Program-made: the position numbers and the translations under genes
Origin: CALGLS01 sp047626155
Lineage (GTDB): Bacteria; Bacteroidota; Bacteroidia; Chitinophagales; Saprospiraceae
Reading direction: 5' to 3'
NCBI GenBank assembly: GCA_047626155.1
Contig: JBLHRR010000027.1
Span: 1-45,116, forward strand
DNA length: 45,116 bases
Shown here: positions 7,877-17,015 of the stretch, in pieces
How positions within the stretch are numbered: the stretch's first letter is position 1
Layout: each line of letters starts with the position of its first letter
The notes under the pieces: model-generated
Seen by the model: the letters and a program-made list of their open reading frames with translations, nothing else
Database searches by the model: none
Told to the model about the DNA's origin: nothing

Positions 7877-8902
7877 ATGGGTATTCTTAGATTTTCCTTA
7901 TTGCTTTTATTCTTCTCTGCTATTGCTTGTAAGCAAAAAGCGCCTACCGGCTCAGACTTATCAACGGAGCACGGAAAAGAAACTAAGTCGTTTAGTACAA
8001 CTGTGAATCTTGACAGCGGACCAGCTATGGAGCCCACTAAAGGCGCTTTGCTTCTCACTCGATTTAAAACACTGGATGAATTAAAAAAGGTCATCCAAAT
8101 AAAATATTTTGAAGGTGTGAAGGGAGCAGATCCTATCATGCATAAAACGCCATCTGTTCGTATAACCCATGCCAGTCATGGCCGAAAAGTGGTCAGCAAT
8201 TTAAGGTTTGGTGTTAGTGAACGAGATATTTCGAGTGCGTGGACAGGAGGCTTGGGAGATAAGATATGGCTGGGTTTGAGTTTTCCTTATTTGGTTTTTC
8301 ATAAGAGGAATTTGCCGAGGGTGTTTAATTTATCAAGACGGAGAGCCCAGGTATTCGGAGAGGGCGATATGGCATTTTATGATCTTGCCGAAACAATGGT
8401 CTCTAACATAAATGATGACGATTTGCTCCTCCTACCTCCGGAAGACCTTTCCGAGAAAGGGTATTTGAATACTTTTAACCACATGGTTTCTCAAGCTTTT
8501 ATCACCTCTATTTTTTCTGAAAAATTTGCAGATTTCATTGCGGATTCACATGAACGCGCTCATATGCCTGAGTTGATAACGGGAACGTTTACGGAAGAAC
8601 AACTTAAAGATCTTGAAAAGGGAGCAATTGATAATTACGTAGATATTATTAATAATGAGTGGGGCCAGGAGTTAGGAAAAGTACTTGGTGAAAAGTATGC
8701 TATTACTAAACAAACCAATTGGACTCCTGAATTATTAGCCAATTACCTTAACGATCTGGAACAGTATTTTAGTTGGTCTTTCCAGATTGGGTTCAAACCT
8801 TTTAGGGCAGAAGATGAGTTGGTCATCACCTTTGCTAAAAAGATTAATACCGTAATGAACGATGTGTCTGGAATGAGGTGGAAGAAAAAAAAGAATAACT
8901 AG
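7877..8902 (+). CDS. Lipoprotein of unknown function
   Basis: The ATG at 7877 gives a 341-residue protein with a clean lipoprotein signal: MGILRFSLLLLFFSAIAC, with the lipobox Cys at residue 18. The open frame extends to a TTG at 7841, but that only adds a hydrophilic leader. After the lipobox the mature part is soluble. Near residues 200-265 it contains FNHMVSQAF, then FADFIADSHERAH, then DNYVDIINNEWGQELG. This order of His, Asp-x-His-Glu and Asn-Asn-Glu-x-Gly is like the DUF6973 group as I remember it, but I cannot verify that. The gene stands divergently from the GH28 gene and converges on the pentapeptide-repeat gene with a 7-base gap. A role in the pectin block is possible but unsupported. 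Confidence 0.8.
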   Translation: MGILRFSLLLLFFSAIACKQKAPTGSDLSTEHGKETKSFSTTVNLDSGPAMEPTKGALLLTRFKTLDELKKVIQIKYFEGVKGADPIMHKTPSVRITHASHGRKVVSNLRFGVSERDISSAWTGGLGDKIWLGLSFPYLVFHKRNLPRVFNLSRRRAQVFGEGDMAFYDLAETMVSNINDDDLLLLPPEDLSEKGYLNTFNHMVSQAFITSIFSEKFADFIADSHERAHMPELITGTFTEEQLKDLEKGAIDNYVDIINNEWGQELGKVLGEKYAITKQTNWTPELLANYLNDLEQYFSWSFQIGFKPFRAEDELVITFAKKINTVMNDVSGMRWKKKKNN

Positions 8903-8909
8903 CTCTCCA

Positions 8910-10046
8910 TTATTTTTTGATAGGCAACAACCAATAGTTAGAGACATTGGTTAAGTCTTTTGAAATTTCATATTTTCCTCCAATTTTTTCTATTCCTTGC
9001 GCTTGCCATTCCTGTAGCTTTTTAAACCATTTTTTTTCTTCAAAGGTCACTTTATAAAACTCTGCCCCACTAAAGTTCACCTGATTCAAATCGGCTTGAC
9101 TCAGATCGGCACCGCTCAAATCGGCGCCACTAAAATCAGCATTCTTTAAGATTGCAAATTTCAAGTCTGTATTTCTAACACTTGCATTACTAAAGTTCGC
9201 CGCAGTCAAATTGGCCTTTCTGAAAACGGTTCCTTTCATTTTCACTCCAGCTAAATTCGCCCCGTTCAAAAAAACATTAGTCAAATCTGCAAACCTTAAA
9301 TCGACCCCACTAAAATCCAAACCACCCAACTTTGCACTAGTCAAATCTACCCCAGTCATAACCGAATTCCTCAGCTCCCCATCCTTCAAATCCACCCAAG
9401 CCATATTCGCCCGCCTCAGGTTTGCCCCTTCCAGATTCGCGGCCCTCATATTAGCACCCCACAAATTTACCTCCATCAATTCGGCCTTAGTCAAATCAGT
9501 CCTCCTTAAATCCGCCTCCTTTAAATTCGCGCCCCTCAAATCAATCCCACTCAAATCAAAACCTTCTAAATTCGCGCCCCTCAAAGCCGCTCCCGAAAAA
9601 GAAGTCTTCATTTTTATCTTCCGAAAAGAAATGGAATCCATTCTCATATTAGCCAAGGCCAACAGCAACTGCCCTCGCTCCGGACTGTATTTTCTAGTTG
9701 CTTTTTTAGTAGCTTTTTTAGTAGCCAAACTATCTCCCTCTTTATAACTATATGGCTCAAAAGAATAACTCAAGGCCGCTATTCTTCCGATGGTCTCCTC
9801 CGTTAATCCGCTCCCAGGATGCTCTTTTAATTCATCATCTACCTTGTCTAAAATATTACTCATCAAAACAACAAGGCTACTTTTTCTAATCGACTCCTCT
9901 AATTCCGCTTGCCCCAGAAGTATCTCCTCCAGTACAATATTTTGACTCTTGTAAAACTGTTGTTGCTTAAATATTAAAACACCACTAACTAAGCCTCCAA
10001 AAAACAAAGTGAGCAGTATCCAAATGACATTATTTTTTTCTTTCAT
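8910..10046 (-). CDS. Membrane-anchored pentapeptide-repeat protein
   Basis: The protein has 378 residues. Residues 8-26 form one N-terminal membrane anchor, followed by a helical, probably coiled segment to about 95. A Lys/Ala-rich linker with repeated KKAT sits at 109-119. About 39 consecutive pentapeptides of the A(D/N)LxX type run from about 141 to 335 and predict a quadrilateral beta-helix. A short tail ends in NYWLLPIKK. The positive-inside rule places the repeat domain outside the cytoplasm, unlike the soluble DNA-gyrase-protecting Qnr type. Its partner is unknown. The repeats make the opposite strand spuriously open for 178 codons (9211-9747), which should not be annotated. The gene lies 31 bases downstream of the GH78 gene on the same strand, so they may be cotranscribed. 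Confidence 0.9.
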   Translation of the reverse strand: MKEKNNVIWILLTLFFGGLVSGVLIFKQQQFYKSQNIVLEEILLGQAELEESIRKSSLVVLMSNILDKVDDELKEHPGSGLTEETIGRIAALSYSFEPYSYKEGDSLATKKATKKATRKYSPERGQLLLALANMRMDSISFRKIKMKTSFSGAALRGANLEGFDLSGIDLRGANLKEADLRRTDLTKAELMEVNLWGANMRAANLEGANLRRANMAWVDLKDGELRNSVMTGVDLTSAKLGGLDFSGVDLRFADLTNVFLNGANLAGVKMKGTVFRKANLTAANFSNASVRNTDLKFAILKNADFSGADLSGADLSQADLNQVNFSGAEFYKVTFEEKKWFKKLQEWQAQGIEKIGGKYEISKDLTNVSNYWLLPIKK

Positions 10047-10077
10047 TGTACTGTTTATTATTCCTAGATATAGAAAA

Positions 10078-12834
10078 CTACTTCATAATCATAGGATAAC
10101 TAAATTGATAAGAACCCGAACCCAATTCTATAATTACATCTTCTCCTTCCTGCACAGATTCCAAAATACCATTGGCCGACTTGATACGAGTATCTCCTTC
10201 TAATACTTCATTGAGCGTAGCCTTAGGCAAGGTAATACTTGCACTGGTATTCGGTGGTAAAATCACATCCAAATAAAAACGCCCCTCTTTATATGACCAA
10301 TCAGAAACAATCAATCCATGCAAAGATTGATAAGTCGCTTTAGCGTAAGACAGTTCTTTTGTCGGCTGTGGTTGAATGAGGATGTGTTTGTAACCCGGCT
10401 GCTTGGAGTCCACTTCTATCCCTGCGATGACCCGATACATCCAATCTCCAATAGCACCATAGGCATAGTGGTTGAAGGAATTCATTCGGGTATTTTGAAA
10501 ACTGCCATCTGGTTTGATGCCGTCCCAACGTTCCCAGATGGTCGTTGCTCCTTTCGTGATGGGGTACAACCAGGAAGGATATTTTTTTTGAAATAACAAT
10601 TTAAATGCAACATCCGCATGTCCATTTGACGATAGCACATGACACAGGTGTGGCGTCCCCAAAAAGCCAGTTGACAAATGAAATTTCCGATCTGTAATGT
10701 CTTTAACCAAGTAAGCTACTGCTTTCGATTTTTGCGCTTCCGGTAGTAGATCAAATGCTAATGCAATGGTATAGGCAGTCTGAGAATGTGGGCTTAGACG
10801 GCCACTCGGCGTTAAAAATTCTTCTTGAAATGCTTTCTTTACTTTTGAAAGGAGTTGACTATAATAAGCTACATCTTCTTCATTTTTTAAAACCTTCGCC
10901 GTTTGCATTGTCAGTTGGGTGGAGTAAGCAAAAAAGGCAGTGGCTAAAAAATCAATATCGGTATGGCCTGGCTTGACATTCCATTCCGTTGGATGAATAA
11001 AGAAAAGCCAGTCTCCAAAATGTCTTCCTTCTTGTACTAGGAAATCTCCTGCTGATAATTCTTCCAGATAGGCTACCCACTTTTTCATACTATCATATTG
11101 CCGTTCCAAAATACGGATGTCTCCATATTTCAAATACATCGTCCAGGGCACAATCGTGGCGGCATCTCCCCAGCCGGTGGAACCATGACCTCGTAAGACA
11201 TTTGGAACCACCCAAGGTACGCTGCCATTCTCCAATTGATCTGCTTTTAAATCCTGCAACCACTTTGTATAAAAGGCTGCGGTATTAAAATTAAAACAAG
11301 CGGTACTCGCGAAAGCTTGAGCATCACCGGTCCAACCCATTCGCTCATCCCGTTGTGGACAGTCTGTTGGAACATCCAGAAAGTTTCCTTTTTGACCCCA
11401 TTCAATATTACTTTGCAATTGGTTGATCATGGAATCAGAACATTCAAAGGTTCCCGTTTTTTCCATCTCTGAATAAATAGCAACGCCCGTTATATCGTCA
11501 ATGGAAAACTCCCCAGAAATTCCTTCTATTTTGACATATCGAAATCCTTGAAAAGTGAAATGGGGTTCAAAAATTCGTTCTTCGTCATCGTTTAAAATGT
11601 ACTGAACTTTCTGAGCTGCTGTCCGCAAATTAGCCGTATAAAAATTACCTTCCTTATCCAGTACCTCTGCATGATATAGCGTTATGGTATCTTTCGCTTT
11701 TCCCTTTATCTTCAATCGAACCCAACCCACCAAGTTTTGGCCCAAGTCTACCACCAGTTCTTCTTTGGGCGTTCGTATTATCTTAATCGGCTGGACTTCT
11801 TCCATTTTCCGAACGGGAACTCCTTCTGTACTGACCAAGCGTTTTTTAGAATGCTCTGCTGTCCGAACAGCTTGCCAATCGCTATCATCATACCCTGTTT
11901 TTGTCCAACCACTCTTTTCCAACCTCGCATCATAAACCTCCCCATCGTAAAGGCCTGACATTACAATTGCTCCGGTAGATGCTTTCCAGTTTTCATCGGA
12001 AATTATGGTTTCCGTTTCGCCATTTTCATAAGTCACTTCTAATTGAAACAGGAGCGCTGTTTTATTGCCATACAACGTATTCCATCTGTCACGTGAATCG
12101 AATTGCCCCCTAAACCAACCATCCCCTAAGCGGACAGCCATTGCGTTTTCACCACTTTGTAACAACTCAGTTACATTATAAATCTGATATTGAAGTCGCT
12201 TATGATAGCTTGTCCAACCTGGCGTAAATAATTCGTCTCCTACCCGTTGTCCATTTAGATAAACTTCGTAAATTCCATGAGAAGTAATATACAACCTGGC
12301 TGTTGCTATCTTACTTTTCAAGTTATGTTCTCTGCGTAACATCGGACAAGGATTGTAAGCCTTTTCTTCTTCTTCAAAAGCAACTTCGATCCATTTCGCT
12401 TTCCATTGGCTGGTATCCATCAAACCCATTTCCCAGTAAGCTGCTTCGCTCCAAGAACTTTCTCTTTTTTTATTATCCCAAATTTTAACCCGCCAATAAT
12501 ATTCCTGACGAGCGTCCAATTTAGGGCCTTCATAGGAAATGTGGAGGGAATGATCGTTTTGTTGCTCTCTAGAGTCCCAAAATATTTCTTTACCTATCTT
12601 CAGCTTCTCTAAGCTTGTTGCAACTTGTATTTGATAGCCGCTTTGCATCAATCCTCGTTCGGCAGCCGGAGCTATCAATTGCCAACTCAAACGAGGGTTC
12701 TGAATCTCAATGCCTTTCGGGTTCACTTTGTATTCACAACGGAGTTGGTCTGGAAAGGGGCTTTGGCAGAAAGCCTTGAGGCTGAGTAAAAAAACAAAGA
12801 GGAAGGTAAGGATATGAAGTATGCTGAATTTCAT
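10078..12834 (-). CDS. Alpha-L-rhamnosidase, family GH78
   Basis: The protein has 918 residues, with a signal peptide at 1-23 ending AFCQ. The order is the standard one: N-terminal beta-sandwich domains (about 25-430, with NGQRVGDELFTPGWTSYHKR), the (alpha/alpha)6 catalytic barrel (about 445-800), and a C-terminal beta-sandwich. The family signature DxPxRxERxGWxGD is at 491-504 as DCPQRDERMGWTGD. The second conserved Glu lies in TTIWERWDG at about 768. The enzyme removes terminal alpha-L-rhamnose, for example from rhamnogalacturonan or flavonoid glycosides. Together with the GH28 gene on the same strand it points to pectin use. On the minus strand a TATATTTG box lies at 12897-12890, 56 bases before the ATG, as a possible -7 element, but no good -33 TTG is visible. 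Confidence 0.95.
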   Translation of the reverse strand: MKFSILHILTFLFVFLLSLKAFCQSPFPDQLRCEYKVNPKGIEIQNPRLSWQLIAPAAERGLMQSGYQIQVATSLEKLKIGKEIFWDSREQQNDHSLHISYEGPKLDARQEYYWRVKIWDNKKRESSWSEAAYWEMGLMDTSQWKAKWIEVAFEEEEKAYNPCPMLRREHNLKSKIATARLYITSHGIYEVYLNGQRVGDELFTPGWTSYHKRLQYQIYNVTELLQSGENAMAVRLGDGWFRGQFDSRDRWNTLYGNKTALLFQLEVTYENGETETIISDENWKASTGAIVMSGLYDGEVYDARLEKSGWTKTGYDDSDWQAVRTAEHSKKRLVSTEGVPVRKMEEVQPIKIIRTPKEELVVDLGQNLVGWVRLKIKGKAKDTITLYHAEVLDKEGNFYTANLRTAAQKVQYILNDDEERIFEPHFTFQGFRYVKIEGISGEFSIDDITGVAIYSEMEKTGTFECSDSMINQLQSNIEWGQKGNFLDVPTDCPQRDERMGWTGDAQAFASTACFNFNTAAFYTKWLQDLKADQLENGSVPWVVPNVLRGHGSTGWGDAATIVPWTMYLKYGDIRILERQYDSMKKWVAYLEELSAGDFLVQEGRHFGDWLFFIHPTEWNVKPGHTDIDFLATAFFAYSTQLTMQTAKVLKNEEDVAYYSQLLSKVKKAFQEEFLTPSGRLSPHSQTAYTIALAFDLLPEAQKSKAVAYLVKDITDRKFHLSTGFLGTPHLCHVLSSNGHADVAFKLLFQKKYPSWLYPITKGATTIWERWDGIKPDGSFQNTRMNSFNHYAYGAIGDWMYRVIAGIEVDSKQPGYKHILIQPQPTKELSYAKATYQSLHGLIVSDWSYKEGRFYLDVILPPNTSASITLPKATLNEVLEGDTRIKSANGILESVQEGEDVIIELGSGSYQFSYPMIMK

Positions 12835-13383
12835 GTTATGTGATTGTTGGATACTATATGTTTATTTGCCGTACGTAGACTTTCCAGCTCAAATATAGTG
12901 AACCTCCTTAGGGATGAAGAATAAAACAGGTCATATCCCCTCTCACGTTATCAGAGAATATGGCATATTGACAGATTCAATGACTACTGGATTATTTTGC
13001 CGAGACACTTAATTACACAAAAAATATTTATCAAATCATATTTTGACAACGATTTACAAAAATGGACGTTCTCTAATTTAGAAGTCTCAATGAAACATCC
13101 TACATTTAATAATTTAGCAACAACAACAACAAATTAACTTCAGAATCTGCCCTGTAACCTTACGATCGTAACCGACACAGAGAGAGTACGTTATGAAACC
13201 GAAGGACGTGTATATATTCTGAAACCAGCCCGCCCGCCCGTCTGCGACAGTCGGACTGGTTCCGGCCAGGCGGTTCATTTTTGTGTAATAATTATTAGTA
13301 ACTACCCTTTACAACCTCAAACTATGCAATCTATTTCTGAAGAATATGGTATTCCCGTGTTAAAACATAAAATTAAAAGAAAA
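12835..13383. other. Long intergenic region between divergent genes
   Basis: No convincing gene is seen here. The stretch is mostly AT-rich and should hold the promoters of the GH78 gene (minus) and the DUF5686 gene (plus). It contains an (AAC)n run near 13118-13133, a perfect 12-base palindrome TTACGATCGTAA at 13160-13171, and a sharply GC-rich block at 13221-13276 that is listed separately. Confidence 0.7.
13221..13276. repeat. GC-rich intergenic block with inverted repeat
   Basis: About 45 bases are far richer in G+C than the surrounding DNA and hold three CCCG units in tandem. AACCAGCCCG (13223-13232) and CGGACTGGTT (13252-13261) form a 10-bp inverted repeat with one mismatch. The block looks like a dispersed palindromic (REP-like) unit rather than a gene, but no second copy lies in this window. 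Confidence 0.5.
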
Positions 13384-15909
13384 ATGGGGCTACGATTATA
13401 CTTAACACTTTTCCTTACCCTTAACGCCATCTTCCTTTTCAGTCAAGTCACCCTCACGGGTATCATCATTGACAAGCATTCCAAAGAACCTATTCCATTC
13501 GCCAATTTTTATTTACAATCAAATCCTACAAAAGGAGTCTCCGGCGATTTTGATGGTAATTTTGAAATCACCTTTAAGACCGCTCCTGATGTTTTAGAAG
13601 CCTCTGCACTGGGTTACGAAACTCTTGTTATAAAATATGAGGGTAAAAATGTGCTAAAAGTAGAGATGGACGCTTACGCTATGAATCTGGCAGAGATAGT
13701 CGTTACTACTAGTGGAGAAGATCCGGCTTACGGCATCATGAGAAATGTGATAAAAAACAAACCAAAAAATAATAGAAATAATTTCGAGGCTTACTCTTGT
13801 GAGGTTTACAACAAGATGGAAGTCGACCTTATTAATATTTCAGAGGAATTCAAAAACATGAAAATCAATAAGCCTTTTGAATTCGTCTTTGAACACGTTG
13901 ACAGTACCTCCGGAGAAGAACCGTTCCTTCCTCTTTTTGTCTCGGAAGCTTTATCGGATTTCTATTTTCAAAAAAATCCTAAAAAGGAAAACGAACAAAT
14001 CAAAGCCATTAAACTGGTTGGTGATTATGAAAACGAAAGCGTAGGACAATTGTTAGGCGTAGCGGAGGTTCAATTCAATGCTTATGACAATTGGATTGAT
14101 TTGGTTTCAAAAAAATTCGCAGGTCCTGTAGGAGACAATGGAACGAACTACTATAGATACTACCTGATTGACACTGCTTTTGTTGACAATCAGTGGTGTT
14201 ACCAAATCCAGTATTTTCCAAAGCATAAAGGAATCAATGGGTTCTATGGGGATATGTGGGTGCATGATTCGACCTTCGCCATCAAAAAAATAAAGATGCA
14301 ATTGCTCTCTGAGGTGCATTTGAATTTCGTAGAAAAACTATCCATTATTCAAGAGTATCAAATGTACAACGATTCATTGTGGGTACCATTGAAAGATTAT
14401 ATCACCGTTACCTCCACTACGGTAACTGCTCCTTTTGTACCACGGATTTTCAAGAAACTCCGAGAAAATGCGCCGGGGGTTCAAGCCAAAAGGAATACCA
14501 CTTATCGCGATTTTAAATTTGATGCCGAGATTGTCTCAAAGGGAATCAAACAAGAATTAAAAGTACTCCCTGATGCCTTTAAAAAGGGAGATGATTATTG
14601 GACCAAGAGCAGACATGTTCAACTGGAAGCCTCTGAAGAAACGGCTTATTTTTTAATCGACACCATTAAAGAATTACCGATCATTGACATCTGGGAAAAA
14701 GTAACCACCACCCTCTTCACCGGGTATGTCGCTGGAAAATACATCGAAGTTGGAAATGTCTATGATTTCCTATCCTCTAATGAGGTAGAAGGGTTTAGAA
14801 CTAAATTCGGAGTTGCCTCCAGCACAGGTATCAGCAAAAAGTTTTTAGCCGGAGCTTATGGCGCCTACGGTTGGGATGATAAGAAATGGAAATACGGCGC
14901 TGATTTTTATTACTTTTTTGACAAAACCCCACGGAAGGCACTTGGCTTTGGATACCTAAAAGATTTCAGCCCTACGCCAAACTTTAGCCCAAACTTTACC
15001 CTTGGAGGAGACGGCGTTAGTTCCTCTTACTTTTTACGAAGGAACATTCCTTTCAAATTATTAGACGTAGAACATATTGCCGTCAATTATTTCCATGAGT
15101 GGAAAATGGGACTTTCTGCACGGGTTACGGTGGCCAACGAAAAGATTGATCCGATCTTTGATTTTGAATATAAAGTCGATGAAGTCGATGAAGGTATGAC
15201 TATTGAAAACTATGAAAACACAAAAGCCTCCATAGAGTTTCGTTATGCTTATGATGAACTTTATCTCGTTGGCAATTTCGCCCGAACAAGTTTGGGGAGT
15301 AAGTTTCCGGTAGTCTCTTTCAAATACACCAAAGGTTTTAAGGGCATTCTGGATAGTGATCTGGATTTCGATGCGTTCCAGTTGACAGTGACAGATAAAT
15401 TTCGTTGGGGTGCTCTAGGGTATACTAGAATGCGATTAACCGCAGGACAAATTTTAGGCGATGTGCCTTATACCGCCATGTTTATTCCTGTTGGTAATGA
15501 AGGTTTTATTATGAACCTCTCCGGCTTCAATTCTATAGCCGAATACACTTTTGCTATGGATCGTTTTGCACAAATAAATCTGGATCACCACTTCGATGGT
15601 TTCATTTTGCAATTGGTTCCTTTCTTACGAAAAGCACGGCTGCGTTCCGTTGCTAATTTCAGAGCCATCATCGGAGACATGAGTGACAGCAACCGTGCGA
15701 GAAATGCTTCTGGGCTTGCGTCTCCTGACAATGAAGGTAATGCGGTTCGACTTAGAGTTCCTGATCGGGAGCCTTTCATGGAGGCCAGTGTAGGTATTGA
15801 AAATATCTTCCGCTTTTTTAGATTCGATGCCATCTGGCGTTTGAATTATAATGGGGATGTACCGGGCAATCGCTTCGGGGTCAGGGGTAGTATTTATTTT
15901 GCTTTGTAA
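13384..15909 (+). CDS. DUF5686 / carboxypeptidase-regulatory-like outer-membrane protein
   Basis: The ATG at 13384 gives 841 residues with a clean signal peptide MGLRLYLTLFLTLNAIFLFSQ. An in-frame ATG at 13324 would add 20 charged residues in front and is less likely. Residues 22-105 form a carboxypeptidase-D regulatory-like beta-sandwich (TGIIIDKHSKEPIPFANFYL). The DUF5686 region follows, with EDPAYGIMRNVIKNKP and EAYSCEVYNKMEVD. The C-terminal half has alternating aromatic and polar strands typical of an outer-membrane beta-barrel and ends in FGVRGSIYFAL. Family members are common surface proteins in Bacteroidota with no settled function, perhaps in transport or envelope upkeep. The next gene starts 18 bases after the stop and is probably cotranscribed. 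Confidence 0.88.
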   Translation: MGLRLYLTLFLTLNAIFLFSQVTLTGIIIDKHSKEPIPFANFYLQSNPTKGVSGDFDGNFEITFKTAPDVLEASALGYETLVIKYEGKNVLKVEMDAYAMNLAEIVVTTSGEDPAYGIMRNVIKNKPKNNRNNFEAYSCEVYNKMEVDLINISEEFKNMKINKPFEFVFEHVDSTSGEEPFLPLFVSEALSDFYFQKNPKKENEQIKAIKLVGDYENESVGQLLGVAEVQFNAYDNWIDLVSKKFAGPVGDNGTNYYRYYLIDTAFVDNQWCYQIQYFPKHKGINGFYGDMWVHDSTFAIKKIKMQLLSEVHLNFVEKLSIIQEYQMYNDSLWVPLKDYITVTSTTVTAPFVPRIFKKLRENAPGVQAKRNTTYRDFKFDAEIVSKGIKQELKVLPDAFKKGDDYWTKSRHVQLEASEETAYFLIDTIKELPIIDIWEKVTTTLFTGYVAGKYIEVGNVYDFLSSNEVEGFRTKFGVASSTGISKKFLAGAYGAYGWDDKKWKYGADFYYFFDKTPRKALGFGYLKDFSPTPNFSPNFTLGGDGVSSSYFLRRNIPFKLLDVEHIAVNYFHEWKMGLSARVTVANEKIDPIFDFEYKVDEVDEGMTIENYENTKASIEFRYAYDELYLVGNFARTSLGSKFPVVSFKYTKGFKGILDSDLDFDAFQLTVTDKFRWGALGYTRMRLTAGQILGDVPYTAMFIPVGNEGFIMNLSGFNSIAEYTFAMDRFAQINLDHHFDGFILQLVPFLRKARLRSVANFRAIIGDMSDSNRARNASGLASPDNEGNAVRLRVPDREPFMEASVGIENIFRFFRFDAIWRLNYNGDVPGNRFGVRGSIYFAL

Positions 15910-15927
15910 AGAATTAAAAAAATTAAT

Positions 15928-16809
15928 ATGCTCCGTAAATACAAATCCTCTTCCGCACTACTCGTTCTGACATTGCTCATTATCAGTTGTGCATTATTTG
16001 CTTATCAAAACGGTAAGGATACGCAAACCCAGGGACCTAAAAAAGGTTCGCTCATCATTATCGGAGGAGCAGCGGAAGCAGATGTCTTTTATGAAAAATT
16101 TGCAGAACTCGCTGGTGGGAAAGAGGCTAAAATTATATTGATTCCAACAGCAGCAGGGGACAAATGGCTGAGTCAAGACCCAGAATTCAAACAACACAAA
16201 CAACACTTTTACAACAAGGGCTTCAGGAATGTGCAGGTTCTTCACACCCGTAATCTGCAGGAAGCCAATACTCCTGAATTCTACAAAGAACTTGAAACGG
16301 CTTCTGGCATCTGGATTACCGGAGGACGACAATGGCGCTTAGCTGATAGTTATTTAAACACAAAAACATTAGCGGCTATAAAAGGCGTTTTGGATCGTGG
16401 TGGTGTGGTCTGTGGATCTTCTGCAGGAGCCACCATTCAAGGATCCTACCTTGCGAGAGGAGATACTAAAACCAATACCATTATGATGGGCGATCACGAA
16501 GAAGGTTTTGGATTAATTAGCAACGTAGCCATTGATCAACATCTACTCAAACGCAACAGACAATTTGACCTCTTCAAAATTTTAGACAACAGGCCTGAGC
16601 TACTCGGCATTGGTTTGGATGAAAATGCAGGACTTTATATTCACGGAAATACTGCTGAAGTCATCGGCGAAAGTTATGTCGCTATCTATGATGGAAAAAT
16701 GTGGTCTGATGACAAAAATCAATATATCAAATTGCCGAAGGGCAGTCGCGAATTTTATTTATTAAGTCCTGGTGATAGATATGATTTGGAAATGCGAGAG
16801 AAACTATAA
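15928..16809 (+). CDS. Cyanophycinase-like peptidase (family S51), predicted lipoprotein
   Basis: The protein has 293 residues. A hydrophobic N-terminus ends in LLIISC (Cys21), which fits a lipobox, so the enzyme is probably exported and lipid-anchored. The S51 alpha/beta fold is visible as GSLIIIGGAAE (40-50), IILIPTAAG and the nucleophile motif GSSAGA at 163-168, with Ser165 as catalytic Ser. GIWITGGRQ and DEN near 235-240 are also family features. Cyanophycinases split the Arg-Asp storage polymer cyanophycin into beta-Asp-Arg dipeptides; relatives cut other beta-aspartyl peptides. No cyanophycin synthetase is in the window, so use of an external polymer or of beta-aspartyl peptides is an inference. 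It follows the DUF5686 gene by 18 bases. Confidence 0.9.
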   Translation: MLRKYKSSSALLVLTLLIISCALFAYQNGKDTQTQGPKKGSLIIIGGAAEADVFYEKFAELAGGKEAKIILIPTAAGDKWLSQDPEFKQHKQHFYNKGFRNVQVLHTRNLQEANTPEFYKELETASGIWITGGRQWRLADSYLNTKTLAAIKGVLDRGGVVCGSSAGATIQGSYLARGDTKTNTIMMGDHEEGFGLISNVAIDQHLLKRNRQFDLFKILDNRPELLGIGLDENAGLYIHGNTAEVIGESYVAIYDGKMWSDDKNQYIKLPKGSREFYLLSPGDRYDLEMREKL

Positions 16810-16825
16810 ATTGAATATATTGCAA

Positions 16826-16898
16826 AGGTATCTCGAAATGGAGACTCCTGATAAATAACTGTCCGGTTTGAGTGGAAAAGTGACATTTTGAGATACCT
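16826..16898. repeat. Inverted repeat in the leader of the 1523-residue protein gene
   Basis: Arms at 16826-16839 and 16885-16898 pair over 14 bases with one mismatch (core GGTATCTC / GAGATACC), separated by 45 bases. It lies between the cyanophycinase stop and the GTG start at 17016. It has no T-run, so it is not a classical terminator; an operator or RNA leader element is possible. Confidence 0.5.
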
Positions 16899-17015
16899 CC
16901 AAGTTTTCTTATATTGTGGAGAGTCTAAATCGCCATTCCCCAAGAAACCAATAATTTTCATGCAGGAAGGTCTCTAAAGGGAATCTTTAAACATAAGTTC
17001 AAAAAAACAAGCACC

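Noticed and set aside
9211..9747. 178-codon open frame on the plus strand rich in Lys, Phe, Pro and Ser
   Set aside because: It is the antisense shadow of the pentapeptide repeats; the periodic sequence keeps the opposite frame open.
13324..13383. Upstream ATG of the DUF5686 gene
   Set aside because: It would put 20 charged residues in front of a complete signal peptide; kept only as an alternative.
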